A stretch of 64,000 nucleotides of DNA from Triplophysa rosa (taxonomy: Eukaryota > Chordata > Actinopteri > Cypriniformes > Nemacheilidae): the NCBI RefSeq assembly GCF_024868665.1, contig NC_079892.1:9374251-9438250 (forward strand), in the 5' to 3' direction. Both the position numbers and the translations under genes were made by a program. The stretch's first letter is position 1, and every line of letters starts with the position of its first letter. The notes beneath the pieces are model-generated. The model saw only the letters and a list, made by a program, of their open reading frames with translations, was not told the DNA's origin and searched no databases. Positions 55,956 to 64,000 of this stretch are shown one piece after another.

Positions 55956-56084
55956 GCATGAGTCGTGCAATACATCATTCGTGACTTGATGCTCTGAAAA
56001 AAAAACACCGCTTTTCCAAGGCGTTCACCCCCACATCCCCCCTCCACATAGAGGCCAAACACTGGTTCAGGAAAGCCGTTCTGC

Positions 56085-56090
56085 TTTATT
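56085..56090 (-). promoter_or_regulatory. Candidate CNOT2 polyadenylation signal
   Basis: TTTATT reads AATAAA on the minus strand, 1.3 kb past the CNOT2 stop. Another candidate lies near 56525. If 56085 is used, the two transcripts end about 130 bases apart. Confidence 0.4.
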
Positions 56091-57387
56091 ACAAAGAAAG
56101 GGAGCTTTAAAGGTGGTCAGAAAATACAAGATTGGTCTGTTTTTGTACTACCGGTTTTCCCTTTCCTATGAAATGCTTCTATTCAAATAGCTGCAGCTGA
56201 GATGTCTCCACCCTCTTTGTTTTGGAATACAGATGTCCTTGAAACTCAAGCCTTCCATGTTTCCTTAATTTGCTTCGTTGGTCTTAAGTGCACAGGTTTA
56301 CAAACGTGAATCCCTGTCTGGCAGCTCAACATACTGGTCACTAATTTCTTTTTTGTCTTTTGTGTGTTTTTGTTTTTTTGCTTCTACCACATAATGCCAT
56401 TTCTGTTCACCTCCTAAAAACGAGGTCAAGCATAGTTACTTCCAAAATAGACGTCATGTATATATATATATAGATACATCTATCTATATATATAATATAT
56501 ATACACATTCATACATACATATCTTTATTCATGTGATGTCAAAAAATTAAAAAAATGTACACGTTTATTACAAAATCGTAACAAAGACTGAAAAGGGTTT
56601 GTATTCCGGAACAATGTTTCTTGGTAATCTCACAACCGCCTGGTCCGGTTGTTCCCGACTACGGTTGCTGAACAGTCTGATTTGTGTTTATTGAAGCTAA
56701 GCAGAAAACGCCTCACCGGAAACAACTGATGATGGGGAACGTGGGTGATGGATCAAAGGAATGTTTCGGGGGAAAGCCAAATGAAAAGAAACAAAAAGCA
56801 AAGGTGAGCCTCCACGATGGCAACGGCAAGCCGCGCGTCCTTCCGAACAACGAGCGTTTTTCCCACATTAAAAGAAAAGCAGAAAAAGATTTTTGTGTTC
56901 TTTTATTACTAAATAGTGCAACAATGAACATTGCATTTTCTTTTGCCCTTGTGTATTCACATGTATTGGATTTGTCTTTGTGTCTGTCCTGTTTGTCAGC
57001 GCGGCGCTTCGGAAAACAAAGCGCCGGCTGCTTTTTATACCAATGGGTGTGTGTGCTGTACTGCAACTTAGACTCCAGGCAAACACCAATAGGGGCTTCC
57101 CATCACAGGAGAAAGAAAACATTGACCCTGCTCGAAATGAAATGGAGGGAGAAAGAAAATAAGAGGGGAATTAAAAACAGAATGAAAATATAGAGTTTTG
57201 TTTTTGGGCAGCACATAATTCGTAAGGCAGGGCCCCTCCCCACAGCTCTCAAGGTGGAGACCCCACCCCCCCTCCCGCAGTCCTTGTCCGAACAGTTGAG
57301 GAATAAAACCAGGTTTGTGGTCGGGCAGGTCGGCTGGCTGTCTCTGCCGATCGCTCTTAGAGCTCCCGGGCGCTGATGGACTCAGCT
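56091..57387 (-). other. CNOT2 3' UTR, with TA microsatellite
   Basis: A TA-rich simple repeat lies at about 56455-56510. Plus-strand open frames at 56684-57193 are antisense to the UTR and show no coding features. Confidence 0.5.
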
Positions 57388-60300
57388 TCAGAACGCCTGC
57401 TGGGCCGGATTGTAGTTGAAGGTGGTTGGCACATGAGGCCGCTCCTCTAGCTTGTCGTATTCCAGGTGAAACTCCTGAGGGATGAGAGGAAAGCTCGTAG
57501 CTAAACTCCAATGTACGTTTGCTTAAATGATAGAACGATCGCGAACACAAATACATCACCAATTCAACCCCCCCCCCCGGAGCTTAACTAGGTAGCTTTA
57601 CCTTTGCAACCTTCCTCCAGTTATGACAATCAAAGAAGTAGTATGTTCCTCTCTCGTAAGTGTTGGTCTTTAGCGTGGGCTCCATGCCTGGTGCTCTTGT
57701 GATCCAAACCCTTTCTTCTTTATGGTACCGCCAGTCCCGGTTGAAGCTGCAATACAGCCACAACATCATTTATAAACATCCTCAACCATCTGTCAAATGT
57801 GACCACACAAAAAGGACGAAGCACCCTTGGGCTTAAGAATGATCATCACAAACCGTTGCGACCTATAAAGATTGAACTGGTAATTTTAGCATTAGTACGT
57901 ACAGCTCCACAGCAGCGAGGAGTTGTAAGAGGTCTCCTCCGTTCATGTAGTAGAGGTAGAACAGCAGATCTTCACCGTATCGTCCCAGTTTTATTGCAGC
58001 CAGCTGTGTAAAGGAGGACATTGAGGTCAGTGGGTGCGTGTCATTAAGACCAGAAGTTCAATTGAAATGACCCGTAAGCAGGTCATGTGTTCTTAAGACC
58101 TCACCTTATCCCTTATGTGAATGTTGGTTAAGTACTCTGAGGGAACATGGAAGTCTTAAAAAAACGAGAAGAATGACATTGATTACTGAAGTGGCACCAT
58201 TACATTGATTACTAAATCCACTTAACATCAACACTTACCAATGTCTTGTGGTCGACATGGAGCCGAAGCCCATGGTGATGCAAACTTGGGATACAGATTC
58301 CTAAAAGAAAAAAAATCCATGTAGTCAGCTATAAAATAATTGTAGAGAGAAGGAGAACATGTTGATCATGCTTACTTTATATATTGTGGCTATTAAAGTG
58401 ACAGATCACCAAAATGAAAAAATTGGTTATTTACTCATCCTCTCGTCATTTCAAACCTGTATGACTTTCTTTCTTCGGCAGAACACAGATGATGATATTT
58501 TGAAGACTGTTGGTAACCAAACAACGGCGATACCCATTTACTTCTATTGTAAAGACACAAAACCAATGCAAGCCAATGGGTGCCGCCGTTGTTCGGTTAC
58601 CAACATTCTTCAAAATATCTTCTTTTGTGTTGTGCAGAAGAAAGAAAGTCATAGCGGTTTGAAATGACGAGAGGGTGAGTAAATGATGACAGAATTTTTA
58701 TTTTTGGTCTATACATTTAAAACAGTCCTTTGTAACCTTGTTCATACTAAAGCTATACATTTTTTTCTTAAAATTACTTCTTCGCTAATCATCAGTCTGC
58801 CTCAGATGCTATCAGTTAAATTTAACTTGTGTTAAATCCCTCTAAATTTCTTTAAATGAATACTAAACTTGACGAACAAAGAAAGCATCTTACTCTGGAG
58901 AGTTCAGGTTGAGTCCTAGCGTTGTTAGGTCGCTTCCTAAAGCTAGGTGAACCATCCCAGGGTCCGTTTCAGCTGCCCGGATGAATGTCAAGAGTCCTAT
59001 CATTCCAAACTGATCCGTCACCATTCCTGAGGGAATGTTTGTTACCTTGCCTATAATAGATTGCATGTGACATTTTTATTATATGTATCTAATAGTACAA
59101 AAAAGCTTTCAGATTAACTCTAGAATCATTTAAATACTTGCACATTCCTCATCTGACAAATCAGGTGTTTATCAAAAAGAAAATATTGAATAACATACAG
59201 TAGATTGTTGCTAGAGAGGCTCACCATCAGGCAACACCTGGATTCCTTTCTTTTGCTGGTTGTTATTCTGTGCTGATGATGTCTTATCGCCAGGGAACTT
59301 AGGTCCGTCTGCACTTGAGCTGCCCTTGCCTGATGAGTTCAAGCTCTGTTGAACCAAAAAACTGTGGTAAAGCTCACAGAACTGGGACAGGACCACCTAA
59401 AGGGACAGTACCCCCAAAAACAAACATTCTGCTCTGGTTCATACAACATTAATTTATACAACATTTATCAATTTCTGACATCCCTCATGATGTTCAAAAC
59501 ATGCAAGACTTATTTTTTCATGAAACAATGAAATTAAGCATCAAAAAGTGTTTTTTGCTAGAAATAAAAGTAAAACTGGCTGGAATAACATACGGCTGTG
59601 TAAATGATGGCAAAACACTCATTTTTGGATGAACCTCCTTTTAAACTAAGATATTTATAGCAAGGCTTCCTTATCCATACCTCAAAACTATAACATGTTA
59701 TTTATGCCATGTCTCTCTCTATAGCTCATGAAAGATAAAATTCAGGCAATACTGACTGATTTGCTTTCATCCGTGCTCAACGTCGGGTCTTTGTAGTTGG
59801 GCCCGGGCAGAGCTGGGAAGTCTTCGTTGTGAATGGAGAAGTCCTGCGACTGTTCGTTCGATGGCTTTGTGACCATTCCAACTGCAAGAAGATACATTAA
59901 AACAAAGGTTTTAAGATTATCGCGGCATAACAAACATAAAACCGCTGATCTTATTGTGCATTCAAGTGGCCGCGTGCTTATTCATTGAGACCGGGAAGTT
60001 TTCAGTTTCAGGTAGGTAATTGGACTGTGTAAAATGAACTCTTACCATAAGGTGCCCTTCCAGCCAGCGGATTATGCAATGGTGTTGGGTTGCCGTTTCC
60101 CTCTCTCCGACTTCTGTCTGCGAGTGCTGGGAATTCTGAGAGGTCTATTCCGGTCACATTTTCGCTCCCATCTGATGGCAGAAAAAAAATATTTTTTCAC
60201 ACAATTTAGGCACATTGCTTTTTTAAGTAACAGAGCACAGATTACACAGTGTAACAAATTTCTTTCGCCAGACTTTTTTATAGTTCTTTTCTAGTACAAT

Positions 60301-63030
60301 TCTGTGGTGCTAATTATTGTGGTAATATTTATTTTCATGTAGCATCAATGTTTTAGTGTATATTTAGCTAAAGTAAAGCTTATATCATTAATTTCGGTAT
60401 ATTGCAAATAAACAAAAACTTTACAAATTTTCACATATTTTTTAAATTATTTTCCAATTGTCAAAATTCTATACATTTCTGTAGCACAGAGAAGGTGGGA
60501 TGAGATGATGGGTGAAAACGTACATCTGGAACTTGGTTCGTGAGGACAGTATTAATCATAAAAGACAAAAACGATCAAATGTACACTTCTGCAGTTTTGG
60601 AGGACTTATTTTTAGTAACTGTTATGTTAAACTTTTGTTTTGAGCTCAGCGTTATGCATTGTAATTTCTGTGTGTGAGTAACAATACCACAATGTATAAA
60701 TGTGTGAAAATATTTGTTCGTTTTTTAACAGTCGTTTTACCATCAATGGTAAAATTGAGCATGTTAAACTTGATAAAGAAACAGTAAAAACTAAAGCGAA
60801 ACGCAACTTTTATTTTTTTTGTTTCATTGTGTTATAGACGGTTTCATTGGACGCCTGACCCCCGGTTAACTTCCGGTTTATGTTTGGCTACTGTCTAATA
60901 ATATAACTTTTTTTATTTGTTAATAATAAGTTAGGGATAATGTACAGGCAGCCGGTTGTTATTGCAGAAATAAGCCCCGACAGTGTGATCAGGACCCGAC
61001 GCCGAGGGTCTTGTATCACACTGAAGGGGCTTATTTCGCGATAACAGCCGGCTACCTGTACATTATCCAGCTTATTACACGGCTACTTGCCCATGAGAAA
61101 AAAAACTGGACATGAAATCTGAATTTGAAATATTTTATTAGCTCATTTTAACCGAATGCAGACCTTCCGCGAGGAAAAGCCGTTTACTTTCGGTTTTAAG
61201 GTAAGAAACGATGTTCAAATGTCACGAACAGGCATTTAGGTTTAATCATTTGTAAATATAATGTCATATATGTAATTAAAAGACATATTTATATTTAATT
61301 TCTCAAATAAAAAAACACTCAAAAAGATTTGCTGCATCCGGGTAACCGTGTGTTGTTAGTTTTGAGAAGTTGTTATCTGGGAATAACAAACCTGCAAATG
61401 TCGCTACTGGCCAATCAGAATCAAGCATTCCAACGAGCCGTGTAATAATTTGTATTATTATTTTACTGTATAATAATTTGATTAAATATACGATTTGTTG
61501 AATTTTGTTGTATGTTCATTTTATTAAATAAACAATTCGTTTAATGGGTCCTGTAGTTTGGTCGCATTTAAACAAACCGTATGCTACATTGACATCTAGC
61601 GGTTGAGCTTAGTATCGCAGTCTAAATTCAAAATATTGGAGAGAAGTTTAGCCAAGAAACGGTTCTTCTCGGTTTCTTTTGATTGTTATCAGAAATAATC
61701 TACAGGCACACTATTGTTTGTGAATGTGTACCGGAAGTTAAGTTGGGGTCACAAAAGTGCGCATGCGCAGTAACGTTTGTTTATGTTGTTAATATGAAAC
61801 CGTCTATGGATCCTGTACACAAACCTTTTTGCAATACATTAAACATGTCCAATGATGTGCCTGTCCACTTGAGCACTCACCTGTCCCATTGAAGATGTTA
61901 TTGGATAAGGAGTTCATTCCAAACCCCTGGCTCCGCCCCATTCCAAATCCTGACATACTACAACGACACACATGAGGATTTGACCCTTTTGTTAAGGTCA
62001 GTCTTAATCAGTCCTGATTGGCCTTATCTTGGCCTATGGTGAAAGTTAATTGAAATACAATAGTTGTGTCTGACATTATGAGAATTCGCTTTTCAAAATC
62101 TAACTTAGAAGAGACATGCGTTAAGTGGATAAGTGTGCACAAAACGCATACACGTTTGCAGCGTAAACCCTTTAAATGAAGAAATCTTCAAACGGTCATT
62201 ATTGTGGCCCTGCGGACAGCGGTACCTGTTGATGGTAAACGGCTGGCGTGCTGGCTGCTGCTTGGGCATGCAGATAATGCTTGGTGAGCTGCGGTTGGGG
62301 CTGCCCAGGCCCGAGCTGCCCATACTGTTGGTCCTGCCACTCATGCCCATGCCCTGCCCTACCTGCGAGCTCATCAAGTTCCTGGAGTTCATGGGCAGGA
62401 TGCCCCTGTGAAGCATCAAAACAAGAGTCACGACGAGCACACAAAGCATCGTCACACCATGCCATCATAAGGAGGAGGAGATCGCGTACCTGTTCGGCGA
62501 CGGTGGCGTGTGGAGGGACATTGTTGGGACGCCTGTTGTTGGGGTGCTATGGCTCGGTAGCTGAGTGCCTTGCGTTAAACTCCGGTTCACTTGAGGGTTG
62601 TTATTACTCATGCCCCTTATTGGGAAACCTAGTGCACCTTATAAAAAATAAGGTCAGACAGAAAACATTACAAATCAGTTTCGTTTGATTTAAGCACAAA
62701 TTTATTTGAGAAGAGACTTTAACTCACTTTGCGGACCGTACAAACTCGCACCAAGCTGTGACAATTGACCTGACGACGACGGCGAAGATGTCAGCATCTG
62801 AAAATCCAGAACAATTAGAATGATAAATAAGCACTGATACAACAAAAACAATGAAATTTGAAAGCTTTTTAAAAATAAGTACGTAATTGCACGTGTCAAC
62901 ATCAACAAATAGTTCTTACGTCTTTTTCTCGGGGCGGGAACATTGGCTGGGTATACTGGTACATGCTCTCTGCATCCGGGTAGTCACTGTCGACCCCCTC
63001 CACAAACTTCTTTCTACTTGTACTGAACAT
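57388..63030 (-). CDS. cnot2: CNOT2, CCR4-NOT complex subunit 2 (14 exons, 5' end probably incomplete)
   Basis: Exons, high to low: 63042-62920, 62797-62728, 62637-62490, 62405-62226, 61957-61881, 60171-60046, 59881-59757, 59345-59225, 59050-58894, 58300-58239, 58154-58105, 58003-57903, 57746-57602, 57474-57388. From ATG 63030 they give 519 residues. The first listed exon begins twelve bases before that ATG at an acceptor (edge 63042), and human CNOT2 (540 residues) has about 20 more residues, so a further coding exon probably lies beyond the window. The N-terminus (MFSTSRKKFVEGVDSDYPD) and middle are Ser/Asn-rich and disordered. The C-terminal NOT-box (SDLTTLGLNLNSPENLYPKF, YGEDLLFYLYYMNGGDLLQL, ending FNYNPAQQAF) binds CNOT3 and CNOT1. 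The complex shortens poly(A) tails and represses translation. Confidence 0.96.
58395..58715. mobile_element. Near-perfect foldback element in a CNOT2 intron
   Basis: The arm around CTCTCGTCATTTCAAACC (from 58440) is mirrored by GGTTTGAAATGACGAGAG (to about 58674), and the pairing continues inward through AATATCTTCTT and GTTGGTAACC words for roughly 110 bases each side. Open frames on both strands are by-products of the symmetry. Confidence 0.7.
60285..60790 (-). repeat. Dispersed repeat, inverse copy of 52868-53240
   Basis: It shares at least four blocks with the WASHC4 intron copy in reverse order and orientation, for example TACAATTCTGTGGTGCTAAT and GACAAAAACGATCAAATG. It lies in the long CNOT2 intron between 60172 and 61880. 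Confidence 0.6.
60922..61450. mobile_element. Palindromic DNA element in a CNOT2 intron
   Basis: 60922-61075 is an imperfect 150-bp palindrome: GGATAATGTACAGGCAGCCG versus CGGCTACCTGTACATTATCC, with AAATAAGCCCC and GGGGCTTATTT arms. Further right, TTATTACACGGCT at about 61072 is mirrored by AGCCGTGTAATAA at about 61435-61447, which frames the rest of the element. It resembles large-hairpin MITEs of cyprinids. Confidence 0.6.
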
Positions 63031-63042
63031 TCCGTATGTCAC

Positions 63043-64000
63043 CTGCAAAAAAGAAAACATGTAAGCGAAACTTGTGACATCTTTGCACTATATAACAAAA
63101 ATAATAGCATAAAAAGTATAACATGTATAACAAATAAAAGTATAACATGGAAATGTTATTCAGGGTGTAAAAACACCTTACACATCGTAATGCATATGTC
63201 CACATTTAAACCCAAGTTTGAAAAGGACTATTAACCAGCACACAGAACATTATGTCAACCCACTTTTTTATGTTTCAACATCTAAATCTTGCACTTATAC
63301 CTGCTAAACTTCAACGTGGTTAAGCAAATAGTCTTTTGCTATTGCAGCCTGAACTCATCCTGTTATGGCGATATGTTATTAAATAAATAATCTGTTCATC
63401 TTTTCAAAACATAGACTGTTTGCTGCATGGTTAAAAAAAAAAAAAAGCCTTCTTAAAGTGACAAATGACAACACACAAAACCAGCTTAAAAGACTAGCTA
63501 AACCAAAGCACAAACGCAAGCTACTTTAACACACCCCTATTATAAAATCACACAACCTTGCTAGAAATATTAAAACCGTTTCCTGCACGTTATGGTGTTA
63601 TGAACATCCAAACCAAGTAAAATATGGAAACAAACTTGTGACATTTCGCGAAATGTTATTAGTTAGATTAGCTAGTTAGCTTTGCCCGTTAGCGAAGTAG
63701 CGGCTAACACAAATATGAACATCTACTTTTAAAATAATGTTTTTAATGACATCCAAACACATGGAGCTGTTTCCCCTTCATTGGTCTAAAGTGTCTTAGC
63801 ATGTAGCGGATGTCTAGACATAAATAAAACATGTATTTGTCTATTTAAACGTTTAAGGCCTCCGTTCCGGTTCTCTGTTTTTGTTAGCGCTCAACGCTAG
63901 TCGGCTAACTCTGGCCTCGGAACAAAAACAGAAAGCACCAAAACCATGCAAACGTGTCACTGCATTCATGCAACTGCTAAATATATTCTTGTGCATGTGC
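63043..64000. other. CNOT2 intron up to the window edge
   Basis: This is AT-rich sequence with no recognised exon. CpG words increase toward 63840-63920, which could approach the CNOT2 promoter, but no exon or donor was identified with confidence. Confidence 0.4.

Noticed and set aside
56684..57193. 169-codon plus-strand ORF past WASHC4
   Set aside because: It is antisense to the CNOT2 3' UTR, basic and low-complexity, with no recognisable domain or splice context.
60922..61075. Large palindrome as a transcription terminator or origin
   Set aside because: It is an intronic cyprinid-type hairpin repeat; nothing links it to termination or replication.

Overview
The window is vertebrate nuclear DNA, most likely from a cyprinid-like teleost. 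Genes are split into short exons with GT-AG introns and cannot be read as single ORFs. The gaps are AT-rich and full of fish-type short inverted-repeat (MITE-like) elements, LTRs and CA repeats. Coordinates and splice joins were worked out by hand from reading frames, splice consensus and remembered family homology; no alignment was run. Six host genes are supported. AMN1 (862-2455, minus) and RESF1 (3498-9193, minus, probable first exon near 14.1-14.2 kb) come first. NFYB follows (19501-34906, minus, probable non-coding exon at 36103) and is split by a 14.2 kb intron. SLC41A2-like (37600-41080, minus), WASHC4 (43093-54894, plus, 33 coding exons) and CNOT2 (57388-63030, minus, 5' end probably outside the window) complete the set. 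In each case the joined exons keep frame and give a protein close to the known family length: 253, 1808, 205, 492, 1170 and at least 519 residues. WASHC4 and CNOT2 converge tail to tail. All six have human orthologues on chromosome 12, but in three separate places. The centre of the window is repeat-rich. Downstream of NFYB (14.9-18.2 kb) lie three solo LTRs with exact target-site duplications, an LTR fragment, and a small duplication around a SINE-like piece. Inside the large NFYB intron, antisense to the gene, is a 9.4 kb class-I-like endogenous retrovirus (21479-30912). It has LTRs, a tRNA-Trp-like primer site, a broken gag with a zinc knuckle, a UGA stop followed by a perfect hairpin, and an uninterrupted 1360-codon pro-pol. 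Where env would be expected it carries an intronless ADP-ribose-hydrolase macrodomain resembling cellular OARD1/TARG1, with both catalytic residues kept, and then a small hydrophobic ORF. No env gene is visible. This macrodomain retrovirus is the most unusual object in the window. The provirus is flanked by two direct copies of a 1.59 kb host segment that are about 99.5 percent identical. Its LTRs are visibly diverged and its flanking four bases do not match. That pattern fits unequal recombination between two insertions, although an assembly duplication must be excluded. RESF1, known to help silence endogenous retroviruses, lies a few kilobases away. The right-hand 30 kb is ordinary housekeeping sequence: WASHC4 serves endosomal WASH actin regulation, CNOT2 mRNA deadenylation, SLC41A2 magnesium transport and NFYB CCAAT-box transcription. 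Introns there hold several MITE families, one nested hAT element with an 8-bp target duplication, and a duplicated exon start.
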